From CAVQJU01 sp963729215 (lineage in GTDB: Bacteria; Acidobacteriota; Vicinamibacteria; Vicinamibacterales; CAVVIG01), in assembly GCA_963729215.1 (NCBI GenBank), contig CAVSND010000030.1, positions 1 to 64,000 of the forward strand: a DNA stretch of 64,000 nucleotides, given 5' to 3'. The translations under genes and the position numbers were made by a program. The notes under the pieces are model-generated. The model was not told the DNA's origin, made no database searches, and was given only the letters and a program-made list of their open reading frames with translations. Below are positions 10,894 through 18,058 of the stretch, in pieces (the stretch's first letter is position 1; every line of letters starts with the position of its first letter).

Positions 10894-11790
10894 ATGCAAA
10901 GAAGGCTGATATCTCTTCCGGCAGCAGCGCTGCTGCTTCTGGCTCTTGTGTCGGCCGCGGCGGCCCAGCCGGCCTCGCCCGTTCCCGATTCGAAATCCGC
11001 GCTGTACCAGGCGAAGGGCGAACACGATCGGACATACACGTTCCCCGGTACCGGCGAGAGCATCGCGTATCACATCTACGTGCCGGCAAAATGGGACCGC
11101 AGCACGCGGCTGCCGCTCGTCGTGGTCACGCACGGGGCCAACCAGCCTGCCACGGCACCATTTCAGCGGCCGATGAACGACCCGACGCTGGCGAAGACGG
11201 CCGAGGTTCGCGGTTACCTGGTCGCCGCTGTGACCGGGTACCACGCCAACGCGACCGGCGTGGGCGGATGGAACGTGCCGTATCCCATGATCCAGGTGCC
11301 GAACCCCGGACGCGCCGGCGGCGGAGGCCGGCGAGGCGCTGATGCCCCGCCACCGCCCACGGCCGAGGACTTCCAGCGCGCCGAAATGGACGTGCTGTTC
11401 GTCGCCGATCTCATGGCGGCGGAATACAACGCCGATCCGAACCGGATCTACCTGATGGGCAACTCGTCCGGCGGAAGCGCCGTCTGGAACATCGGCGCCA
11501 GGTATCCGCAGCGCTGGACCGCCATCTCGCCGAGCGCCGCCCCACTCGAAGATGCGAACTTTCCCTATGACAAGCTGAAGCAGGTGCCGGTCCTCGTCGT
11601 CCACGGCGACATGGATACGACGATGGTCTTCGACGCCAGCAAGATGATGGTCGATCACGCGGTCGCCAGGGGCGTGCAGGCCGTGTGGCTGCCGGTCGTC
11701 GGCGGCAAGCACGTCGACGCGTGGGCACAGCCGGAAATCATCAGCCAGATCTTCGACTTCTTCGACGCGCACAAGACGAAGGCCCGCTGA
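10894..11790 (+). CDS. secreted alpha/beta-hydrolase (PHB depolymerase/esterase-like)
   Basis: About 298 residues. ATG 10894 is preferred over the upstream GTG at 10873 because it directly precedes a signal peptide (MQRRLISLPAAALLLL...AAAAQPA). The alpha/beta-hydrolase fold has the nucleophile motif GNSSGG at about residue 190, an acid in HGDMDTT and a His in GGKHVDAW, in the order Ser-Asp-His. The closest family by layout is the poly(3-hydroxybutyrate) depolymerase/LpqC esterases; the substrate is not known. Its stop overlaps the start of the MfnF-MfnE fusion (TGATG), so the two may be translationally coupled although no functional link to methanofuran synthesis is evident. Confidence 0.75.
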   Translation: MQRRLISLPAAALLLLALVSAAAAQPASPVPDSKSALYQAKGEHDRTYTFPGTGESIAYHIYVPAKWDRSTRLPLVVVTHGANQPATAPFQRPMNDPTLAKTAEVRGYLVAAVTGYHANATGVGGWNVPYPMIQVPNPGRAGGGGRRGADAPPPPTAEDFQRAEMDVLFVADLMAAEYNADPNRIYLMGNSSGGSAVWNIGARYPQRWTAISPSAAPLEDANFPYDKLKQVPVLVVHGDMDTTMVFDASKMMVDHAVARGVQAVWLPVVGGKHVDAWAQPEIISQIFDFFDAHKTKAR

Positions 11791-13418
11791 TGCCCGGCGG
11801 CGGCGTGATCGGCTGGGACGTCGGCGGCGTCAACACCAAGGTCGCGTCCGTCTCCGGCGGCCGCGTGACGGCGGTGCGCGGCCGTCCCTACGAGCTGCAA
11901 CGCGATCCCGGCGCACTCGTACCTCTGTTGCGCGCGCTCGCAGCCGAGGTTCATGCGGAACCTGACACGGCGACGCACGCGGTGACGATGACCGCGGAGC
12001 TCTCGCAGATGTTCCGTACGAAACGCGAAGGTGTCGCGTTCGTCCTCGATGCGATCGAAGCGGCATTTCCCGCGGCGGTCGTGCGCGTCTTCACCGTGGA
12101 GGGGCGATTCCTCACCGAGGACGAGGCCCGGCGCGACCCGCTCGCCGTCGGCGCCGCCAACTGGGCCGCGACCGCGCGCGTGGTGGCCTGGCACCATCCC
12201 GACGCGGTGCTGATCGACATCGGCACCACCAGCACCGACATCATTCCGATTGCCGGTGGAACGGTGGTCGCGATCGGACGTACGGACCCGGATCGACTGG
12301 CGTCAGGCGAGCTGGTGTACACGGGAGCCGTGCGGACGCCGGCCGAGGCGATCGCGAGCCAGGTGCCCTTTCATGGAGGGTTCGCCGGCGTCTCGGCCGA
12401 AGGCTTCGCCCTGGCGGGCGATGTCCACGTCTGGCGCGGGACTCTTTCGCCGGCCGACTACACATCGCCGACACCAGACGGTCGCCCGGCCACGCGCGAG
12501 TTTGCCGGGGAACGCCTCGCGCGAGTGGTCTGCGCCGATCGCGAAATGCTGGACGAAGCTGGAATCTCTGCGATCGCCGGCGCGCTGGCCGACGCGCAGA
12601 TCGAGCTGGTGGCGAGAGCCATCCGCCGCGTGGCCGCCCGCCACCGATCCTTGCGCACGGCCGTAGTCACCGGCCTCGGCGCTTTTCTGGCCAGCGCGGC
12701 CGCACGTGCGGCCGAACTGGAGGTGATGCCGCTTTCATCGGAGATCGGCGACGCCGCCGCGCGATGCGCGCCCGCCGCGTCCGTGGCGCTGCTGCTCGAA
12801 CGCGAGCTGACAGGATCCAGCCGTCAGAAGCCGGCCGCTCCTGCGATACGCGGCATTCGCTCGAACATCAAGACGGTAGTGAAACTCGGCGGCGGGCTTC
12901 TGGCTCATGCAGAATGCTTCGAAACGGCATTGAGGAGCATCGAGAGCGCCGCGCGGGCGGAACCCCTGCTGATCGTGCCTGGTGGCGGACCGTTTGCCGA
13001 CGCCGTACGTCATGCCGACGAGCGGTTCCGGCCGGGAGATTCAGCGGCGCACTGGATGGCGGTGCTCGCCATGGATCAGCACGCGCACCTCATCGCGGCG
13101 CGACTGAGCGGCGGCGTGATCGTAGCAAGTGCGGCGGAGGCGGCAGCCGCTATCGACGCGGGATCGATCCCGGTGCTTGCGCCGTACCGCTGGCTGCGCG
13201 ACGCCGATCCGCTGCCGCACTCCTGGGATGTCACGAGCGACAGTATCGCCGCCTGGGTCGCGGGCGCACTCGGCGCGCGGCGGCTGGTCCTCGTCAAACC
13301 GCCCGGCGCGTCCGGCGACGGCGCGGTCGACGCTTACTTCGCGCGCGTGCTGCCTGCACATATCGCGGCCGAGGTAATCTCCGCCGATCGAATCGGCGAC
13401 CTCGTGCCGCAATTGTGA
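11790..13418 (+). CDS. fused MfnF-MfnE: methanofuran biosynthesis condensing enzyme plus kinase
   Basis: 542 residues with two domains. Residues about 1-335 match the hydantoinase/oxoprolinase-like family called H4MPT-linked C1-transfer pathway protein, whose archaeal member MfnF joins the furan diphosphate to gamma-glutamyl-tyramine; visible motifs are IGWDVGGVNTK, MTAELSQMF and LIDIGTTSTDI. Residues about 360-540 match the amino-acid-kinase-fold MfnE, which phosphorylates the furanmethanol phosphate: VVKLGGGLL, LLIVPGGGPFADAV, AHWMAVLAMDQ. The linker near residues 340-360 (RQKPAAPAIRGI) is short. The frame is intact across the junction, so the fusion does not depend on a frame repair. Linkage to mfnB and the H4MPT genes supports the assignment. 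The functional roles come from archaeal biochemistry; their transfer to this protein is inference. Confidence 0.8.
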   Translation: MPGGGVIGWDVGGVNTKVASVSGGRVTAVRGRPYELQRDPGALVPLLRALAAEVHAEPDTATHAVTMTAELSQMFRTKREGVAFVLDAIEAAFPAAVVRVFTVEGRFLTEDEARRDPLAVGAANWAATARVVAWHHPDAVLIDIGTTSTDIIPIAGGTVVAIGRTDPDRLASGELVYTGAVRTPAEAIASQVPFHGGFAGVSAEGFALAGDVHVWRGTLSPADYTSPTPDGRPATREFAGERLARVVCADREMLDEAGISAIAGALADAQIELVARAIRRVAARHRSLRTAVVTGLGAFLASAAARAAELEVMPLSSEIGDAAARCAPAASVALLLERELTGSSRQKPAAPAIRGIRSNIKTVVKLGGGLLAHAECFETALRSIESAARAEPLLIVPGGGPFADAVRHADERFRPGDSAAHWMAVLAMDQHAHLIAARLSGGVIVASAAEAAAAIDAGSIPVLAPYRWLRDADPLPHSWDVTSDSIAAWVAGALGARRLVLVKPPGASGDGAVDAYFARVLPAHIAAEVISADRIGDLVPQL

Positions 13419-13423
13419 GCTCG

Positions 13424-13491
13424 GTGTAGTGCAGGCCTTCAGGCCTGCCAGGGCCCCCGACGCATGGCAAACCTGAAGGTTTGCACGACAC
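13424..13491. repeat. REP-like paired hairpins with CTTCAG/CTGAAG cores
   Basis: Outer arms GTGTAGTGCA and TGCACGACAC enclose two hairpins, GCAGGCCTTCAGGCCTGC and GCAAACCTGAAGGTTTGC. The left hairpin has the loop core CTTCAG and the right its complement CTGAAG, so the whole is an inverted pair. It lies between the convergent stops of the MfnF-MfnE gene and the MBL gene and could serve as a bidirectional terminator. The same design occurs at 35343-35393. Confidence 0.75.
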
Positions 13492-13507
13492 GCAAATGGA
13501 AATGGCT

Positions 13508-14533
13508 CTAGCGGCGGGCACTCAGCGCGCGGTACATGCCGGCCACGTTCTGCGGCCGCTGCTGCGCGTAGAATTCCCAGTCCTTGTAGTCCTGCATCAG
13601 CACGCTCGCCTGCGCCTGTTCCAGCGTCTGCCCCTGGGCAATGGCTGCTGCCACGGCCTCCTTGAGCGCTTCGCGATAGCGGATGCTCGCGGTGACGTCG
13701 GACTTCTTTCCCAGCATCCCGTGGCTGCAGATGAAGTGCTCGAAGTCCATGGCTTCGATCGTTTTCACCACTGCGGTCTCAGCGTCGCCGATCGGGCCGA
13801 ACGGCAGCCGGTGAACGGTGATCCAATCCGAAGCAAACAGGACATTCGTGCCGTCCACGAACCGGACGATGGTGTTGTCGTCGGCGTGGGCGGTGGGCCT
13901 GGAGAGGATCTCGACACGCTTCCCGCCGAGCCTGATCGTAAGCGCGTCGGTGTAGGTCAGATCCGGCCGGCGGACGTTCGCGATGGGTCCGCGCGTCACT
14001 TCGGCGCCGGTCAGCGTGCCGTCTTTGTCGGCGTCATACAGATCGAACTGCGCCTTGATATTGCCCTGCGCTTCGGCGGCTTCGATCCGGCCGTTGCCGT
14101 TCGTGTCCTGCGCGCGAACATTCTGAGGCAGCGGCGTATCCGCCGGCGGCATGGCGATGTTCTTGATCAGGTTCTCGTGGCCGATGAAACGCGCGGTGTC
14201 GGCGTAGACCGCTCCTCCCGACGCGTGATCCCAGTGCGAGTGACTGTAGATGACGAATTTCACCGGAACGTGAAACCGTCTGTCCAGTTCCCCCTTCAGC
14301 CACGTGGCCATCTCCGTGCCGATCGGCTCGACCAGGACGATCCCTTCGGGCGTGACCATGAACGCGGACACATAGTCGTCCATGCGCGCGAAGTACACAT
14401 CGCCGGTGAGCTTGCCGATCTCCTGGCCCTTGTACTGCGTCTGCTGGTAGAGCTCGCGCTGCTGTGCGCGAGCCGTCGTGGACACACTCAGCACGCAGGC
14501 TACTGACACGGCGGCGGCAAATCGACGGTTCAC
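13508..14533 (-). CDS. secreted MBL-fold hydrolase with inserted EF-hands
   Basis: 341 residues from a GTG at 14533. The signal peptide ends near TARAQ. The metallo-beta-lactamase fold has the zinc motif HSHWDH at about residues 96-101, with later His in SRPTAHADDN and FICSHGML. Between them, at about residues 140-180, is an insert with two EF-hand-type calcium loops (DTNGNGRIEAAE and DADKDGTLTGAE). Its start overlaps the stop of mfnB (GTGA), so it is likely translated from the same message. A quinohemoprotein-like or lactonase-type secreted hydrolase is possible, but the substrate is not deducible. The calcium insert is unusual for the fold and may stabilise the protein outside the cell. Confidence 0.72.
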   Translation of the reverse strand: MNRRFAAAVSVACVLSVSTTARAQQRELYQQTQYKGQEIGKLTGDVYFARMDDYVSAFMVTPEGIVLVEPIGTEMATWLKGELDRRFHVPVKFVIYSHSHWDHASGGAVYADTARFIGHENLIKNIAMPPADTPLPQNVRAQDTNGNGRIEAAEAQGNIKAQFDLYDADKDGTLTGAEVTRGPIANVRRPDLTYTDALTIRLGGKRVEILSRPTAHADDNTIVRFVDGTNVLFASDWITVHRLPFGPIGDAETAVVKTIEAMDFEHFICSHGMLGKKSDVTASIRYREALKEAVAAAIAQGQTLEQAQASVLMQDYKDWEFYAQQRPQNVAGMYRALSARR

Positions 14534-15258
14534 GACCGATCCTTTCCAGCCCGCTTATGGCTCTGTTGAAGAAGGCGAACCTTCTCCGCAGAGACCGGGC
14601 CTGTGCGCCCGCCGTCGCACGCGGCGCCTCGCACGCCCGCGATGTCGGCGCCGGCATCTCGCACGAACGGCAGATCGACAGACGACAAACGCCCGCCCAG
14701 GGCGACGAACAAACCGGTCTCGTGCACGCTGCTCACGAATCCGGCGAGAGCGTTCGGGTCCAGCAGGCTGCGCAAGGCCGGTCCCGTCTTGTCGGCGGTA
14801 TCGAGCAGCACGCCGGCGGCGCCTGCCTGCGCGGCCTCTGCCACGAGGGCGAACGGCGCGAGCCCGAGCGCACGATCCGCGTCCGCGTATGCGACGGCCA
14901 CGACGTCACACGTGCGACCTCCGGATCCGGCGGCACGCGCACCTCGAACCGCGGCCTTTGTCAGCGCGCCGACCCGTTCGGCGGTCCCGATACCCGCAAA
15001 CCCGACTTTGACGTAGCGCGCTCCCGCCAGCCCGAAGGCGCGGGCGGCCTGTTCGACGGCATCTTCGTCCACGGCATTGCCAATCGCCGCCGTGACAGGG
15101 CGCGCGCCGCCCACCGATGCGTGAATCTCGCGGAACACGTCGGCCGTCACGGGGGTCAGCGCCCCGATGGCCGGGTCCTTGGCATCAATCAGATCGGCGC
15201 CGCCCGCCAGCGCGGCCGACGCCTCCGCCGCATTCGCCACGCTCACCAACAGCCGCAC
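14530..15258 (-). CDS. mfnB: (5-formylfuran-3-yl)methyl phosphate synthase
   Basis: 242 residues from a GTG at 15258. A TIM-barrel protein of the former DUF556 family, which makes the furan phosphate (4-HFC-P) from two glyceraldehyde-3-phosphates as the first committed step to the methanofuran furan ring. The family signature DAKDPAIGALTPVT is at about residues 25-38, with an internal KVGFAG motif and LLDTADKTGP near residue 155 containing the conserved Asp and Lys. The length fits the family. It is divergent from the SDR/H4MPT operon and separated from it only by a repeat-filled 111-base gap. Confidence 0.88.
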   Translation of the reverse strand: MRLLVSVANAAEASAALAGGADLIDAKDPAIGALTPVTADVFREIHASVGGARPVTAAIGNAVDEDAVEQAARAFGLAGARYVKVGFAGIGTAERVGALTKAAVRGARAAGSGGRTCDVVAVAYADADRALGLAPFALVAEAAQAGAAGVLLDTADKTGPALRSLLDPNALAGFVSSVHETGLFVALGGRLSSVDLPFVRDAGADIAGVRGAACDGGRTGPVSAEKVRLLQQSHKRAGKDRS

Positions 15259-15271
15259 GGGCGCTACTGTA

Positions 15272-15363
15272 TCATTTGGTCATCTGGTCATTTGGTCATT
15301 TGTCATTTCTGATCGATTTCCTGATTTCTCAATTGACCAACGATCGACCAGATGACGAAATGA
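15272..15363. repeat. inverted 8-nt tandem arrays in the mfnB/SDR divergent gap
   Basis: The left arm repeats TCATTTGG / TCATCTGG about four to five times. The right arm at 15346-15363 is the reverse complement of the first 18 bases of the left arm with one mismatch (TCATTTGGTCATCTGGTC against TCATTTCGTCATCTGGTC). The element fills almost all of the gap between two divergent starts, so it must overlap their promoters. Confidence 0.8.
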
Positions 15364-15369
15364 ACGCAG

Positions 15370-16153
15370 ATGACCAGATTTACGGAGGCCACGGGAACGC
15401 CGCTCGCTGGCCAGCGCGTGCTGGTCACCGGCGCATCGAGCGGCATCGGCCGCGCCATTGCGCTGGCCGCCGCCCGCGCCGGGGCGGATGTCGCGCTGAC
15501 CTACCGGGTGAATGCGGATGGCGCGCGCGACGTGGAACACGCGATTGCGTCGCTCGGACGCCGCGCCGCCGTGCTTCAATTCGACGCGTTGGACGAGCGC
15601 TCGCTGGCGGCGCTCGGTCCGGCGGCCCGCAGCGCGCTCGGACGCATCGATGTCTGGGTGAACAATGCGGGCGCCGACATCCTCACGGGATCGGCGGCAG
15701 CGCTCACCACGGCCGGGAAGCTCGACCTTCTGCTTGGCGTCGATCTCCGCGGCACGATGCTCGCATCATGGCAGGCGGCCGAGATTCTCGGCGCCCAGGA
15801 GGCCGGCGGCGTCATCATCAACATGAGCTGGGACCACGTGCTCACGGGGATGGCCGGACTCAACCCGCAGATGTTCGCGGCCGTGAAGGGCGGCGTCCTC
15901 GCCTTCAGCAAATCGCTGGCACGCTCGGTCGCCCCGCGCGTCCGCGTGAATGTCGTCGCGCCCGGCTGGATCGAAACCTCGTTCGGCGACAGGCCTCGAC
16001 GAAGGGACCCGGGCAGGAATTGCCGAGTCGACGCCGCTCAAGCGCTGGGGCACGCCAGAGGACATCGCCAACGCGGTCGTCTTTCTCGCCTCCCCAGCGG
16101 CGGCGTTTATTACGGGACACACCCTCGTCGTCGGAGGAGGGATGGTAATGTGA
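15370..16153 (+). CDS. SDR-family oxidoreductase in H4MPT cluster, one frameshift
   Basis: About 260 residues after removing one net +1 base near 15991 (GWIETSFG then TGLDEGTRAGIAES). The Rossmann NAD(P) motif TGASSGIG is at residues 20-27, NNAG at about 96-99, and the C-terminal GGGMVM matches the family end. The usual catalytic YxxxK is read here as FAAVK (the codon is TTC), and the Ser position is in INMSWDH, so the active-site Tyr seems replaced. It leads the operon with the carbinolamine dehydratase and DHPS-like gene. Given the context it could act on a pterin such as dihydromethanopterin, by analogy with the SDR pteridine reductases FolM and PTR1. That role is inference only. Confidence 0.7.
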
Positions 16154-16160
16154 GGGTCAA

Positions 16161-16214
16161 GAAACGTAAAACGTAGAAACGCAGAACGTCGAGCGCAAGA
16201 CGGAGAACGTAAAC
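16161..16214. repeat. 7-nt array, RAACGNA-type units
   Basis: Heptamers AAACGTA, AAACGTA, GAAACGC, GAACGTC, GAGCGCA, AGACGGA, GAACGTA in near-perfect register. Fills the gap between the SDR stop and the dehydratase start, so it would be transcribed as part of the operon. Confidence 0.7.
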
Positions 16215-16217
16215 GCC

Positions 16218-16598
16218 ATGTCCTGTGGAGCTTATGTCAGAGAAAGAACAGACCTACGACCAGACGAAATTGCGAAACGGCTCGAGGAATTGCCGGGCTG
16301 GTACTATGAGAACGAGATGATTCGCCGCAACTATAAGACCGACGGCTGGCCGACGACCCTGATGCTCGTGAACGCCATCGGGTACCTGGCCGAAGCCGCC
16401 TATCACCACCCCGATCTCGCGGTGACGTGGGGACGCGTGCAGGTGAAGCTCTCCACCCACAGCGCCGGCGGCATCACGGACAAGGATTTTGCCCTCGCGC
16501 GCCAGATCGAGGACCACGCCCTGTGGCGTCCTGCCGCCGGAACGACGCTCACGGGTACACCGAACAAGTGGGTGCGGAGCGGCGATCCCCGGGGATGA
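16218..16598 (+). CDS. 4a-hydroxytetrahydrobiopterin (pterin carbinolamine) dehydratase family
   Basis: Small PCBD-fold protein, intact from about residue 16 on: LPGWYYENEMIRRNYKTDGW, then the diagnostic AYHHPDL (HHP) and a THSAGGITDKDFALA motif. The open frame starts at ATG 16218, but a better start is ATG 16234 with GGAG just upstream (reading MSEKEQTYDQ); that frame joins the main body only if one base is missing near 16263. The enzyme dehydrates pterin-4a-carbinolamines; in a cluster for H4MPT synthesis it may act on a pterin intermediate or be recruited for another step. Its end overlaps the next start (ATGA). Confidence 0.8.
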   Translation: MSCGAYVRERTDLRPDEIAKRLEELPGWYYENEMIRRNYKTDGWPTTLMLVNAIGYLAEAAYHHPDLAVTWGRVQVKLSTHSAGGITDKDFALARQIEDHALWRPAAGTTLTGTPNKWVRSGDPRG

Positions 16599-18049
16599 CC
16601 GAGCGGACGGTTCGCGCCAACGCCGCACCGCGCCGGGTGCTGTTCGTGACGGGCCGGCTCGCTGAACCGGCGCTGCGCCGCGTGCTCACCAGCACGGCAC
16701 TCCCCTTCGCGTACGAGGTGGCGGTGCTCAAGATCACGGTCGCGGCGCTCATGACCACGACGTGGATCGCGCGCAACCTCGACATGCCCGACGGCACCGA
16801 CCTCGTGATGATCCCCGGCTTGTGCGAAGGCGACCCCCAGGAAATCGTCGAGAAGGTCGGCGTGCGGGTGGAGAAAGGTCCGAAGGACCTTCGTGAGCTG
16901 CCGGCTCATTTCGGGCGGCCCGCCGCATCCGACGACTACGGCGCGTGGGACATCGAAATCGTCGCCGAGATCAACAACGCGCCAAAGCTCGCGCGCCAGG
17001 ACATCCTGAAGGCCGCCGACTACTATCACGAGTCCGGCGCCGACATCATCGACATCGGCTGCACGCCGGGGCTCGCGTTCCCGGCGCTCGGCGACGTGGT
17101 TCGCGAATGCGCCGCGGCCGGCCGGCGCGTCAGCGTGGACACCTTCGATGCCCGCGAGATTCTGACGGCCGTCGAGGCCGGCGCTGAACTCGTGCTGAGC
17201 GTCAACGGATCGAACATCGATGTCGCGGAAGGTCTCGCCGGCACGGGCGCGCGCGTCGTGGCCGTGCCGGATCTCGGCGGCGGGCTCGAGACGCTGGAGC
17301 CGACGCTCGAGACACTGGCGCGGCGCGGCGTCCCCTATCTGATCGATCCGATTCTCGAGCCGATCGGGCACGGGTTTACGGCGTCGATCGAGCGCTACGC
17401 GGAAACGCGGCGGCGCCACCCCGAAGCCGAAATGCTCATGGGCATCGGCAACCTCACCGAGTTGACCGCCGCGGATTCGACAGGCGTGCACGCCGTGCTC
17501 ATCGCCATCTGCCAGGAGCTCGGGATCCGCGCGGTGCTGACCACCGAGGTGATCCCCTGGGCGCGCGGCGCCGTAAAGGAAGTCGACGTGGCGCGGCGCC
17601 TCATGCACTACGCCGTCACGCAGCGGACCATTCCGAAAGGGGTGGACGATCGCCTCGTGACGATCAAGGACCCGGCCGTGCTGGCCTACTCCGAAGACGA
17701 GCTTCACGCACTGCAGGACAGCATCACCGACCCGAACTTCCGCATATTTGCCGATTCCAGCGGGATCACGGTCCTCAACAACGAGCGTTACGTCCACACC
17801 GCGGATGTCGCGCACCTCGGCAGTCTCTTTGCCAGACTCGGCGTGGACGAGGCCACGCACGCGTTCTATCTCGGCACCGAACTGGCGAAGGCCGGGCTGG
17901 CCGTCACGCTCGGAAAGACCTACCGCCAGGACGGACCCCTCTCGTGGGGTTACCTGACGCCGGCCGACGATCAGCAGCCGAAACGCACGCGGCTCACGGG
18001 CCGCGCGAAGCGGGCGCGCCACCCGCGCCCGGGCGCTCGCGAGGATTGA
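16595..18049 (+). CDS. DUF6513 / dihydropteroate-synthase-like protein (H4MPT pathway)
   Basis: 484 residues. An N-terminal domain (about 1-115; RRVLFVTGRLAEPALRRVL, EVAVLKITVAALMTT) of the DUF6513 type is followed by a DHPS-like TIM barrel (about 120-330: IVAEINNAPKL, ADIIDIGCTPG, VSVDTFDA, LVLSVNGSNI, GIGNLTELT) and a C-terminal extension. The archaeal homologue couples 7,8-dihydropterin-CH2-PP to RFA-P, the step analogous to dihydropteroate synthase in folate synthesis. The DHPS-type motifs for pterin binding are recognisable, while the surrounding genes make the other substrate. Overlapping ATGA with the dehydratase upstream. Confidence 0.82.
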   Translation: MTERTVRANAAPRRVLFVTGRLAEPALRRVLTSTALPFAYEVAVLKITVAALMTTTWIARNLDMPDGTDLVMIPGLCEGDPQEIVEKVGVRVEKGPKDLRELPAHFGRPAASDDYGAWDIEIVAEINNAPKLARQDILKAADYYHESGADIIDIGCTPGLAFPALGDVVRECAAAGRRVSVDTFDAREILTAVEAGAELVLSVNGSNIDVAEGLAGTGARVVAVPDLGGGLETLEPTLETLARRGVPYLIDPILEPIGHGFTASIERYAETRRRHPEAEMLMGIGNLTELTAADSTGVHAVLIAICQELGIRAVLTTEVIPWARGAVKEVDVARRLMHYAVTQRTIPKGVDDRLVTIKDPAVLAYSEDELHALQDSITDPNFRIFADSSGITVLNNERYVHTADVAHLGSLFARLGVDEATHAFYLGTELAKAGLAVTLGKTYRQDGPLSWGYLTPADDQQPKRTRLTGRAKRARHPRPGARED

Positions 18050-18058
18050 GCGACGTTC

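Noticed and set aside
13424..13491. tRNA-like cloverleaf from the double hairpin
   Set aside because: Arms do not fit tRNA dimensions, and there is no anticodon loop, T-loop consensus or CCA-compatible acceptor stem.
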